Origin: Streptomyces sp. NRRL S-455
GTDB lineage: Bacteria; Actinomycetota; Actinomycetes; Streptomycetales; Streptomycetaceae
DNA length: 64,000 nucleotides
Reading direction: 5' to 3'
NCBI RefSeq assembly: GCF_000717875.1
Contig: NZ_JOCT01000001.1
Location: forward strand, 124,001 to 188,000
In this document: positions 44,692 to 55,017 of the stretch, in pieces
How positions within the stretch are numbered: position 1 is the first letter of the stretch
Layout: every line of letters begins with the position of its first letter
Program-made: the position numbers and the translations under genes
The notes under the pieces: model-generated
The model's input: only the letters and a program-made list of their open reading frames with translations
Told to the model about the DNA's origin: nothing
Database searches by the model: none

Positions 44692-45735
44692 TCAGCCGAC
44701 CGGTACTCCGGCTTCCAGATAGATCGCCGCTCCCCGTTCGCGTGCCCGCAGCGCCCAGCGCAACCGCTCGTAGCGCACCGGGGGCAGCAGTCCGGCGGCC
44801 TCCTCCTCGGTGACGAACCGCCAGTCGCGCAGCTCCGGCCCGGGCAGCACCAGTCGTCCGGCTTCCGCGGAGTGGAGGAGGCCGCCGTCGAAGAGGAGCC
44901 GCAGGCCGCCGAACCCGGGGGGTGCCGGGCGTTCCCAGTCGACGACGAGCAGGCTCGGCACCTGGTCGAGGCGGATGCCGGTCTCCTCGGCGACCTCCCG
45001 CATCCCGGCACGTGCGGGTGCCTCACCGGGCTCGACGACACCGCCGGGGAACTCCCAGCCGGGCTTGTACGTGGGGTCGACGAGCAGCACCCGGTTCTGC
45101 TCGTCGAAGAGGAGCACCCCGGCGGCCAGGGTCTCGGCGGTGGGCTCGGGCGTCTGCACGATGTCACAGACGGGCACGGATCCGTTGTTCACGGCCTCGG
45201 CGATCCGGGCGGCGGCCTGGTAGGGCGTGAGGTCGCTGGTGTCGACCGGGTGGGCGTCGGCGGTGAGCCAGGAGGCGAGGGCCGCGCGGTACGGCTCGAT
45301 GTGGTCGAAGGACCACTGACGTATTCGCGCCTCCCCGTCGGGAAGGTCCGGCGGTATCTCGCGGCCCGCTATACGTTCCCGCAGTATCGTTTCGGCCGGA
45401 GCGAGCAGGATATGGCTGACCGGGATCCTGCGGGCGGCCAGACCGCCGAAGATCTCGTCGCGGTACTCCTGGCGCAGCAGGGTCATGGGGACCACCAGGG
45501 TCCCGCCGAGCTCGGCGAGCATCGCGGCGGCGGTGTCGATCACGAGCCGCCGCCAGATCGGCAGGTCCTGGAAGTCACCGACCGCGGCGAGGTGTTTCGG
45601 TGGCAGCAGGTGGGTGAGCGCACCGCCGATGACCTCCGGGTCGAAGAGCGTGCTGTTCGGGATCAGTTCGATCAGTTCCCGTGCGGTGGTGGTCTTCCCC
45701 GCACCGAACGCGCCGTTGATCCAGACGACGGTCAC
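44692..45735 (-). CDS. P-loop NTPase (AAA/kinase-like) fused to a NUDIX hydrolase
   Basis: 347-aa two-domain protein. The N-terminal half is a small P-loop kinase-like domain: Walker A NGAFGAGKTTTARELIELIPN, then FDPEVIGGALTHLLPP and a DxD-like aspartate. The C-terminal half (~210-347) is a NUDIX fold with the box GGVVEPGEAPARAGMREVAEETGI, matching GX5EX7REUXEEXGU. It could hydrolyse nucleoside-diphosphate derivatives, with phosphorylation by the other domain. GTG at 45735 with GAGGGGG four bases upstream; longer starts are shadow sequence. Confidence 0.8.
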   Translation of the reverse strand: MTVVWINGAFGAGKTTTARELIELIPNSTLFDPEVIGGALTHLLPPKHLAAVGDFQDLPIWRRLVIDTAAAMLAELGGTLVVPMTLLRQEYRDEIFGGLAARRIPVSHILLAPAETILRERIAGREIPPDLPDGEARIRQWSFDHIEPYRAALASWLTADAHPVDTSDLTPYQAAARIAEAVNNGSVPVCDIVQTPEPTAETLAAGVLLFDEQNRVLLVDPTYKPGWEFPGGVVEPGEAPARAGMREVAEETGIRLDQVPSLLVVDWERPAPPGFGGLRLLFDGGLLHSAEAGRLVLPGPELRDWRFVTEEEAAGLLPPVRYERLRWALRARERGAAIYLEAGVPVG

Positions 45736-45820
45736 AGGTCCCCCTCTGCTGTTGGCCCCCTGAGGCTTGCCCGCTCCACCCTGCCACGGAAACCAGGCCC
45801 AGTTGAGGGCGCATGACAAC

Positions 45821-45858
45821 GGCGTCGGCGCTCCCCTCACGCGGGAAGCGCCGACGCC
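45821..45858 (-). terminator. Terminator after the small Lys-rich secreted protein
   Basis: GGCGTCGGCGCT (45821-45832) pairs with AGCGCCGACGCC (45847-45858), a 12-bp perfect stem continued by CCC/GGG with one unpaired base. It follows the minus-strand gene ending at 45884. Confidence 0.7.
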
Positions 45859-45883
45859 GTGGGCCGGGAGCCGGAGCGGCTGG

Positions 45884-46102
45884 TCAGCCCTTCTTCTTCG
45901 CCATCTTCTTGGTGACCTTCTTGACGCCGTCCTTCTTGGCAACGGACAGGTTGTCCTTGCCGACGGTCTGGTCGAGCGTCTTGAGGGTGTCGTCCACGCT
46001 GATGGGACCGAGGCCCTCCCCGACGGCATGCGACGGAGTGACCGCCGCGACGACGAAGCCGGTGGCGAGGGAGGCGATGGCGAGCATGCTGCGCTTCTTC
46101 AT
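45884..46102 (-). CDS. Small secreted Lys-rich protein
   Basis: 72-aa predicted secreted protein. Signal peptide residues 1-28 (MKKRSMLAIASLATGFVVAA, cleaved around SHA-V), then ~44 mature residues ending in a lysine cluster (KKVTKKMAKKKG). The mature part is acidic in the middle and strongly basic at the end. ATG at 46102. No homologue recognised. Its own terminator follows, so it is expressed as a single gene. Confidence 0.6.
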   Translation of the reverse strand: MKKRSMLAIASLATGFVVAAVTPSHAVGEGLGPISVDDTLKTLDQTVGKDNLSVAKKDGVKKVTKKMAKKKG

Positions 46103-46168
46103 GCCCGACACAACTGCCGGACCCGGCCCGGGGTCACGCGACTGGTCCATCCGGGGGAAGCGGCGCGG

Positions 46169-46393
46169 TCACCCTGAGTCAACACCCCAGGTGCCGGGTC
46201 CGCCGCCGCGCCATTCGATCAGCCCTGACGCCGCCGCGTACGCCTCGTCGGCGTCCTCGATGCCCGCCCTCCGCAGGAACTCGGCGACGTCCAGCAACCC
46301 GTACGCGATACCGAGGAACTGGCCGTCCACACGGACCCGCCGGCCACCGTCCGCGGCGGGCGGGTAGACCACGACGGGTTTCACGGACGCCAT
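46169..46393 (-). CDS. Hypothetical protein
   Basis: 74-aa soluble protein, start MASVKPVVVYPPAADGGRRV, with VDGQFLGIAYGLLDVAEFLRRAGI giving a short strand-helix pattern. ATG at 46393; the longer frame is shadow sequence. Function unknown. It is in the same direction as its neighbours, 50 bp after the next small membrane protein, so possibly co-transcribed. Confidence 0.5.
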   Translation of the reverse strand: MASVKPVVVYPPAADGGRRVRVDGQFLGIAYGLLDVAEFLRRAGIEDADEAYAAASGLIEWRGGGPGTWGVDSG

Positions 46394-46443
46394 GGCACCA
46401 GGATGCGCGCGGACGGCGCCGCGGGCCGGCTGGAGTAGGCCGT

Positions 46444-46719
46444 TCAGCCGGCCTTCTGCGGCTGCCGGAACTCGTGGATGTCGGCGGTGAGGGTGCCGTC
46501 CTGCTGTTCGTAGTGGGACAGTGCGAGACCGAGGCCGAAGAAGGTGGGGGCCCACTCGCCCACGAAGATGCCCCAGCGGTCGGCCCGGGCGAGGCCGGTG
46601 CCGTGCTCGATCTTCAACGAGCCCACCCAGGCGACGACGCTGAGGCCGACGGAGGCCATGGCGGCCATGTAGGCGTGCTCGCTGCGGACGCCCATGTCGT
46701 GCATCTTCTTGATGATCAT
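46444..46719 (-). CDS. Small hypothetical membrane protein
   Basis: 91-aa protein with a hydrophobic segment (AAMASVGLSVVAWVGSL) and another (WAPTFFGLGLALSHYE). The basic start MIIKKMHDMGVRSEHAYMAAM suggests two short membrane passes. ATG at 46719 after CGGAG. Function unknown. Confidence 0.6.
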   Translation of the reverse strand: MIIKKMHDMGVRSEHAYMAAMASVGLSVVAWVGSLKIEHGTGLARADRWGIFVGEWAPTFFGLGLALSHYEQQDGTLTADIHEFRQPQKAG

Positions 46720-46885
46720 CAGCAGCTCCGTTCTCTGTGGGGTTCCAGGGGACGGAGTGCCCCTCGAGGCGTCCCGCTATTCACCGCTTTGGTGTGCTAT
46801 GTCCTAAATTGACTGTTCGGCGGGCGGCCGTGAGGCGAGTGCCGAGTGCCGCCGCACATGCCCCACGGCCGCCCCGAGGTCCCGG

Positions 46886-49279
<2,394 letters not shown>

Positions 49280-49441
49280 CGGTCTCCATCTCTCGGGCGG
49301 GACTGTGCCGCGGTCGGACGATTCGTGCGCCCCGCGCCGACTCCTGGGGGGCGGCGCGGGGGGAGGGCGGGGTCCCGGCGGTGCTGCGTGGCCGTACGTA
49401 CGAGGTCCCGCCGGGGCGGTGCGTCGGTCAGTGGGCCGCTG

Positions 49442-49858
49442 CTAAGCGGGCTTGCGCTCCTGGATGCGGATCATGTTGCCCGCGGGATCGCGGAAGGCGC
49501 AGTCGCGCACACCGTAGGGCTGGTCCATGGGCTCCTGGACCACCTCGGCGTCGCCCGCCTGCACCCGTTCGAAGGTGCCGTCGACGTCGGGCGTGGCGAG
49601 GACGAGGCTGGCGTAGGTGCCCTTGGCCATCATCTCGGCGATGGTCTTGCGCTCGTCCTCGGTGACACCGGGGTCGGCGGCCGGTGGATGCAGGACGATG
49701 CTGGTCTCCGGCTGGCCGACGGGGCCGACGGTGATCCAGCGCATTCCCTTGAACCCGACATCGTTTCGGACTTCGAAGCCGAGGGTGTCGCGGTAGAACG
49801 CCAGGGCGGCGTCCGGGTCGTCGTGCGGAAGGAAACTGGCGTGAATGGTGAGGTCCAT
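49442..49858 (-). CDS. VOC-family (glyoxalase/bleomycin-resistance) protein
   Basis: 138-aa vicinal-oxygen-chelate protein: MDLTIHASFLPHDDPDAALAFYRDTLGFEVRNDV, with the metal-site His/Glu pattern and RDPAGNMIRIQERK at the end. May act as dioxygenase, isomerase or drug-binding protein. ATG at 49858 is preferred on family length; ATG at 49864 is possible. It lies 10 bp downstream of the AraC gene, so the two form an operon. Confidence 0.85.
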   Translation of the reverse strand: MDLTIHASFLPHDDPDAALAFYRDTLGFEVRNDVGFKGMRWITVGPVGQPETSIVLHPPAADPGVTEDERKTIAEMMAKGTYASLVLATPDVDGTFERVQAGDAEVVQEPMDQPYGVRDCAFRDPAGNMIRIQERKPA

Positions 49859-49868
49859 GGCCATCACG

Positions 49869-50312
49869 CTAGTTTCGGCCCGGGACCGGCGCTTCTCGAT
49901 TCCTGACCGGTCTCGTCACCTGCTTCGACACGCACGACGGGATCCCCGCCGTGGCCTCGTTCGCCGCGCGCCGGTAGGCACTGGGCGGCATACCGACCAG
50001 CTCGGTGAAATGCGTGCTGAACGTGCCCAGGGAAGAGCAGCCGACCTCGAAGCACACCTCGGTGACGCTGAGGTCACCACGGCGCAGCAGCGCCATCGCG
50101 CGCTCGATGCGCCGGGTCATGAGATAGCTGTAGGGCGACTCCCCGTAGGCGAGCTTGAACTCGCGGCTGAGATGCCCGGCCGACATGTGCGCCCCCCGGG
50201 CCAGCGCCTCCACGTCCAGGGGCTGCGCGTACTCCCGGTCGATCCGGTCCTTGACCCGGCGCAGGCGGGCGAGATCGTGCAGGCGCTGCGCCGGAGCGGC
50301 TCTGCTGCTCAC
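49869..50312 (-). CDS. AraC-family transcriptional regulator
   Basis: 147-aa regulator with only the double helix-turn-helix domain: LDVEALARGAHMSAGHLSREFKLAYGESPYSYLMTRRIERA, then LSVTEVCFEVGCSSLGTFSTHFTELVGMPPSAYRR. No separate effector domain precedes it, unlike classical AraC. The GTG at 50312 is chosen; an ATG at 50342 would add ten residues. It probably regulates the adjacent VOC gene and itself. Confidence 0.85.
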   Translation of the reverse strand: MSSRAAPAQRLHDLARLRRVKDRIDREYAQPLDVEALARGAHMSAGHLSREFKLAYGESPYSYLMTRRIERAMALLRRGDLSVTEVCFEVGCSSLGTFSTHFTELVGMPPSAYRRAANEATAGIPSCVSKQVTRPVRNREAPVPGRN

Positions 50313-50463
50313 ATGCGCGATCGTGCCACATCGCACGGACATTCGGCCGGTTTCCGAGGGGAAACCCGGTATCTCGGACCTGCGTCGCCTGGGAACGGTT
50401 CGTTCCGCCTCAGGAGGTGGGAGCGAGCCACGGCGCCCACCGCCTGAACGTTCCTGCCCGGCT

Positions 50464-51420
50464 TCAGACCCCCGCCGCGGCCGCGTCCGTCCGTCGTCGG
50501 TCCATCGCGGCCGCCGCCGCGCCCACCAGACCCGCGTCGGTGCCCATCTGGGCCGGTGCCACCGTCAGGTGCCGGACGAAGGACAGGGTCGCGTAGGCGC
50601 TCAGGGCCTTGCGCAGGGGTGCGAAGAGGACGTCGCCCGCTTTGCCCACTCCCCCGCCGATCACGGCGATGTCGATCTCCACCAGCGTGGCGGTCGCGGC
50701 GATCCCGGCGGCCAGGGCCTGGGCGGCCCGCTCGAAGGAGGCCACGGCGACCGGGTCGCCGGCCCGGGCGGCGGCGGCCACCGCCGCGGCGGACGTGTCG
50801 CCGTCGGGGCCGGGCCGCCAGCCGTTCTCCAGCGCCCGCCGGGCGATGTTGGGGCCGCTGGCGATGCGCTCCACGCAGCCGCGCGAGCCGCACGGGCACG
50901 GATCGCCGTCGAGGTCCACGCTGATGTGGCCGATGTGACCGGCGTTGCCGGTGGGTCCTGCGTGCAGCCGGCCGCCGAGCACCAGGCCGCCACCGACGCC
51001 CGTGGAGACGACCATGCACAGCGCGTTGTCGTGGCCCCGGGCGGCGCCCTGCCAGTGTTCGGCCGCCGTGATCGCCACCCCGTCCCCGATCAGCTCGACG
51101 GGCAGTCCCCCGGCCGCGGCCCGGACGCGTCCGACGAGGGGGTAGTCACGCCAGCCGGGCACGTTCACCGGGCTCACCGTGCCCGCCGGCCGGTCCACCG
51201 GCCCGGCGCTGCCTATGCCCACGGCGGTGGCGCGCTGCCACAACGGCGACACGGTGAGCTCGCCGAGCACCTCCTCGACGGCCCGCATCACGGTGTCGCC
51301 GTCCTCCTGGGCGGGCGTCGGCCGCTGGGCACGGACCAGGATCCGGCCGTGGCCGTCCACCAGAGCGCCGGCGATCTTGGTGCCGCCTATGTCCAGCGCG
51401 GCCACGAGGTCGGTGTGCAT
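50464..51420 (-). CDS. ROK-family sugar kinase
   Basis: 318-aa kinase, likely glucokinase or a close hexose kinase. The ATP/phosphate motif ALDIGGTKIAGALVDGHG opens the protein, followed by GIGSAGPVD, GDGVAITAAEHWQGAA, STGVGGGLVLGG and the zinc/ROK signature HISVDLDGDPCPCGSRGCVE. No DNA-binding domain, so not a ROK repressor. It diverges from a LacI regulator, which probably controls it. ATG at 51420. Confidence 0.9.
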   Translation of the reverse strand: MHTDLVAALDIGGTKIAGALVDGHGRILVRAQRPTPAQEDGDTVMRAVEEVLGELTVSPLWQRATAVGIGSAGPVDRPAGTVSPVNVPGWRDYPLVGRVRAAAGGLPVELIGDGVAITAAEHWQGAARGHDNALCMVVSTGVGGGLVLGGRLHAGPTGNAGHIGHISVDLDGDPCPCGSRGCVERIASGPNIARRALENGWRPGPDGDTSAAAVAAAARAGDPVAVASFERAAQALAAGIAATATLVEIDIAVIGGGVGKAGDVLFAPLRKALSAYATLSFVRHLTVAPAQMGTDAGLVGAAAAAMDRRRTDAAAAGV

Positions 51421-51512
51421 CGGTGCGGATCTCCCCGTCGACGGTGAAAAGGACTGGCCGGCCGGCGGTGGGGCGCGGTCCGGAGATGGTGGCGGTCAGT
51501 CTCCCCGAGCCT

Positions 51513-51524
51513 GACAACGTTGTC
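51513..51524. promoter_or_regulatory. LacI-type operator between ROK kinase and LacI gene
   Basis: GACAACGTTGTC, a perfect 12-bp palindrome with central CG, inside tgacaacgttgtcca. A TATGCT -10-like element (51532-51537) follows, so binding would block the LacI promoter. It sits in the region between the divergent starts at 51420 and 51607. Confidence 0.65.
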
Positions 51525-51606
51525 CAGGCTCTATGCTCGACGCCACATCCTCATACGAACCCGGGACCGACGCACCCCCGTGGACGACAGGACAGGACAG
51601 CGCACC

Positions 51607-52644
51607 GTGCCCCAGACCCACCTCCGCTCCGCAGCGCGCTACGGCACCCGGCCGACCATGAAGGACGTCGCGGCACGCGCCGGGGTCGGGCTCAAGACGG
51701 TCTCCCGGGTCGTGAACGGGGAGCCGGGCGTCACCCCGGAGACGGAGCGCCGGGTCCAGGAGGCGATCGACGCCCTGGGGTTCCGCCGCAACGACAGCGC
51801 GCGGGTGCTGCGCAAGGGCCGCACCGCGAGCATCGGGCTGGTCCTGGAGGATCTCGCGGACCCGTTCTACGGGCCGCTGAGCCGGTCGGTCGAGGAGGTG
51901 GCCCGCGCGCACGGCGCCCTGCTGATCAACGGCTCCAGCGCGGAGGACCCGGACCGTGAGCAGGAGCTGGTGCTTGCGTTGTGCGCACGGCGGGTGGACG
52001 GGCTGGTGGTGATCCCGGCCGGTGACGACCACCGGTACCTGGAGCCGGAGCTCAAGGCGGGTGTCGCCACGGTGTTCGTGGACCGCCCGGCCGGGCACAT
52101 CGACGCCGACGTGGTCCTGTCGGACAACTTCGGCGGTGCCCGGGACGGCGTCGCCCACCTCATCGCGCACGGGCACCGCCGGATCGGCTTCATCGGGGAC
52201 ATGCCCCGGATCCACACCGCCGCGGAGCGGCTGCGCGGCTACCGGGCCGCGATGGAGGACGCGGGCATACCCGTGGCGGACTCCTGGATGTCCCTCGGCG
52301 TCACCGACCCCGAGCGAGTGCGCGGGGCCGCCGTGGAGATGCTGTCCGGCCCGGAGCCGGTCACCGCGGTCTTCGCAGGCAACAACCGGGTGACCGTCAC
52401 CGTGATCCGGGTGCTCGCCGAGCAGACCCGCCGTGTCGCCCTGGTCGGCTTCGACGACATAGAGCTCGCCGACCTGCTCCAGCCGGGCGTCACGGTCGTC
52501 ACCCAGGACGCGGCGGCCATCGGCCGTACCGCCGCGGAGCGCCTCTTCCGGCAGCTGGACGGCACACTGGTCACACCGGAGCGCATCGAGCTGCCCACCC
52601 GGTTGATCACTCGCGGCTCGGGCGAGCTTCCCCCGGTGGACTGA
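51607..52644 (+). CDS. LacI-family transcriptional regulator
   Basis: 345-aa regulator. Helix-turn-helix PTMKDVAARAGVGLKTVSRVV (~residues 16-36), hinge DSARVLRKGRTASIGLV, and a C-terminal sugar-binding domain with GFDDIELADLLQPGVTVVTQD. GTG at 51607 with aggacaggac upstream; GTG at 51580 has no ribosome-binding site. It most likely controls the divergent ROK kinase through the central-CG palindrome. Confidence 0.88.
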   Translation: MPQTHLRSAARYGTRPTMKDVAARAGVGLKTVSRVVNGEPGVTPETERRVQEAIDALGFRRNDSARVLRKGRTASIGLVLEDLADPFYGPLSRSVEEVARAHGALLINGSSAEDPDREQELVLALCARRVDGLVVIPAGDDHRYLEPELKAGVATVFVDRPAGHIDADVVLSDNFGGARDGVAHLIAHGHRRIGFIGDMPRIHTAAERLRGYRAAMEDAGIPVADSWMSLGVTDPERVRGAAVEMLSGPEPVTAVFAGNNRVTVTVIRVLAEQTRRVALVGFDDIELADLLQPGVTVVTQDAAAIGRTAAERLFRQLDGTLVTPERIELPTRLITRGSGELPPVD

Positions 52645-52651
52645 GCGGCCC

Positions 52652-53509
52652 ATGGAGCACCACGTCGATCGCACGCTGCGGGCACTCGGCCTGGCCGAGG
52701 CGCCGCGCGAGCATCCCCTGCTCTATCCGGGCGCGTGGCCCGCCGGCTCCGGGCTGCTCGACGGGGACCGCTTCCTGCCGCTGGACCGGACGTCGTACGC
52801 GGACCGCACACCGGTGCTCGCCATCGGCTCGAACGCCTGCCCGGCCCAGTTGCGGCACAAGATGCTGGAGTTCGGGATCATGTCGCCGGTCCCGATGGTG
52901 AGGGCCCTGGTGACCGGCGTCGACGCCGGTGTCTCGGCGCATGTGAGCCGCATGGGATACGTGTCGGCCTCGCCGGTCAGCGCCCCGGAGACCGTGCGGG
53001 AGCTGTTCGTCATCTGGCTCGACGACGAGCAGCTCGCGGTGATCGACGCCAGCGAGGGCGCGCCGGTGCCGGGCGGGAACTTCGACCGGGCCTGGCTGCC
53101 CTCGCCCGACATACGGATCGACCTCGCGGACGGCACCCGCCTGCCGGGCGCGTACGCCTACGTGAACCGGCACGGTGTCCTGCACGACGGCACCGGCAGG
53201 CCGCGCACTCACCCGGGGCAGCGGGAGATCCTCAGCGAACTGCTCGTCGGCCTGCCGCGCTTCCGGGAGCTCTTCGGCGTCGTGCCCGAGGAGTTCTGTG
53301 AGCGGGCGCGCGCCGACCGCCGGTTGTGCGAGCGCGGCACCCGGCTTTTCATCGAGGAGAAGCTGGTGACGGCCTCCGGGCTGGAACGGTACGTGGCCGC
53401 CTCGGCGCGGGCTCGGCACAACGGGAGCCACGGGACGGCCGCGCCGTTGGCGCCGCCCTTGACGGAGACACCGCTGCGGCGGCCCGGCCCGGGTTCTGCC
53501 CGCGAGTGA
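52652..53509 (+). CDS. Hypothetical protein with GGCT-like fold
   Basis: 285-aa cytosolic protein. A conserved segment LAIGSNACPAQLRHKMLEFG resembles the YGSN/GSN loop of gamma-glutamylcyclotransferase-like proteins, with IDASEG and YAYVNRHG further on. Function unknown. ATG at 52652, 7 bp after the LacI stop, suggesting co-transcription. Convergent with the next gene. Confidence 0.65.
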   Translation: MEHHVDRTLRALGLAEAPREHPLLYPGAWPAGSGLLDGDRFLPLDRTSYADRTPVLAIGSNACPAQLRHKMLEFGIMSPVPMVRALVTGVDAGVSAHVSRMGYVSASPVSAPETVRELFVIWLDDEQLAVIDASEGAPVPGGNFDRAWLPSPDIRIDLADGTRLPGAYAYVNRHGVLHDGTGRPRTHPGQREILSELLVGLPRFRELFGVVPEEFCERARADRRLCERGTRLFIEEKLVTASGLERYVAASARARHNGSHGTAAPLAPPLTETPLRRPGPGSARE

Positions 53510-53525
53510 AGTGGGCGGCGGCGTG

Positions 53526-54827
53526 TCAGGCGGAAGCCGTCAGATCACCCCGCCGGGGCACCGCGAAGCTCTCCAGGTCGGCCCGGGTCAGGCCGGCGAG
53601 CCGAGCGACCTCGCCGATGTCGAGGGCGCCGCAGTCCAGGCCGCGCAGCAGGTAACCGCTGAGTGCCTTGGCGGTGGCGGGTTCGTCCATGACGTCACCG
53701 GCGGTGCGGTGGGCGTAGCGGGCCAGGCGGGCGGCGGCCTGCTCGAAGCCCTCCCGGTAGAAGGCGAACACGGCCGCGTAGCGGGTGGGGATGTGGCCGG
53801 GATGCATGTCCCAGCCCTGGTAGTAGGCGCGGGCCAGGGCGCGCCGGGTGAGGCCGTAGTGCAGCCGCCAGGCCGCGTGCACCTTCTCGGTGGGGCCGAC
53901 CGGGAGGACGTTCGTCGAGCCGTCCGAGACACGGACGCCCGTACCGGCCGCTGCGACCTGCATGACCGCCTTGGCGTGGTCGGCGGCGGGGTGGTCGGAG
54001 GCCTGGTGGGCGGCGGAGACGCCCAGGCAGGCGCTGTAGTCGAAGGTGCCGTAGTGCAGGCCGGTGGCACGGCCCTCGGCGGCCTGGATCATGCGGGCGA
54101 CGGTGGCGGTGCCGTCGGCGGCGAGGATGGACTGGCTGGTCTCGATCTGGATCTCGAAGCCGATCCGGCCGGGCTCGAGGCCGTGTGTCTTCTCGAAGGC
54201 GTCCAGCAGCCGTGCCATGGCGGTGACCTGCTCGGGGTACGTCACCTTCGGCAGGGTGAGCACCAGTCCGGCGGGCAGGCCGCCGGCCTCCATCAGGCCG
54301 GTGAGGAAGATGTCGAGGGTGCGGATGCCCCGGTCGCGGACGGGCGCCTCCATGCACTTCATCCGGATCCCCATGTACGGGGCCGCGGTGCCGTCCTCGT
54401 ACGCCTCGGCGATGATCCGGGCGGTGCGCGCGGCTGCCTCGTCCTCCTCGGCGTCGGGGCGAACGCCGTAGCCGTCCTCGAAGTCCACGCGCAGGTCCTC
54501 GATCGGTTCGCGTTCCAGCTTGGCGCGGACCCGGTCGTACACGGGCGCCGCCAGCTCGTCCGCCAGGCCCAGGACGGCGGCGAAGGACTCGGCGTCGGGA
54601 GCGTGCTCGTCGAGGGTGGCCAGGGCCCGGTCGCCCCAGGTGCGGACGGTGTCGGCGGCGAAGACGTCTCCGGGGACGTAGACGGTGTGCACGGGCTGAC
54701 GGGTGCCGGGGTCTCCCGGGTAGCGGCGCTCCAGTTCCGCGTCGACGGGGGCGAGGGAGGCGCTGATCTCCTCGCTGATGGCACCCGCGAGACTCGTCGC
54801 CACGTTCTCCTGTCGGCCCTGCCCCAT
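53526..54827 (-). CDS. HpcH/HpaI/citrate-lyase beta-like protein (DUF6986 type)
   Basis: 433-aa TIM-barrel protein. Conserved motifs include YVPGDVFAADTVRTWG, RVDFEDGYGVRPD with acidic metal ligands, GFEIQIETSQSIL with the Glu metal ligand, and LHYGTFDYSACLG. Aldolase/lyase chemistry on a 2-oxo or CoA substrate is expected; the exact reaction is not known. ATG at 54827 with GGAGGG six bases upstream. Two TTCCG...CGGAA-type boxes upstream suggest an IclR-type regulator such as the Streptomyces allantoin/glyoxylate repressor AllR. Confidence 0.82.
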   Translation of the reverse strand: MGQGRQENVATSLAGAISEEISASLAPVDAELERRYPGDPGTRQPVHTVYVPGDVFAADTVRTWGDRALATLDEHAPDAESFAAVLGLADELAAPVYDRVRAKLEREPIEDLRVDFEDGYGVRPDAEEDEAAARTARIIAEAYEDGTAAPYMGIRMKCMEAPVRDRGIRTLDIFLTGLMEAGGLPAGLVLTLPKVTYPEQVTAMARLLDAFEKTHGLEPGRIGFEIQIETSQSILAADGTATVARMIQAAEGRATGLHYGTFDYSACLGVSAAHQASDHPAADHAKAVMQVAAAGTGVRVSDGSTNVLPVGPTEKVHAAWRLHYGLTRRALARAYYQGWDMHPGHIPTRYAAVFAFYREGFEQAAARLARYAHRTAGDVMDEPATAKALSGYLLRGLDCGALDIGEVARLAGLTRADLESFAVPRRGDLTASA

Positions 54828-54842
54828 CCCAGACCCTCCATT

Positions 54843-54878
54843 TTCCGTAAAGCGGAATCAACACTCCGCAAAACGAAG
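54843..54878. promoter_or_regulatory. Two IclR-type operator boxes
   Basis: TTCCGTAAAGCGGAA (54843-54857) is a perfect inverted repeat around five bases; CTCCGCAAAACGAAG (54864-54878) is a degenerate copy 21 bp away. The TTCCG-N5-CGGAA pattern is typical of IclR-family sites. They lie within 52 bp of the start of the lyase gene. Confidence 0.6.
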
Positions 54879-55017
54879 CTAACGGCCGATCTTCACCCTG
54901 GTCAACACCGGCTTGAGTGCGATTCCCCATGCTTCACCATCAGCCACTGCAGACCCGCCGTCTTCTTCCGTATTCAGTAGGCAAGCTTCATCCTGACTGC
55001 AAGGGGAGGGAGATCAC

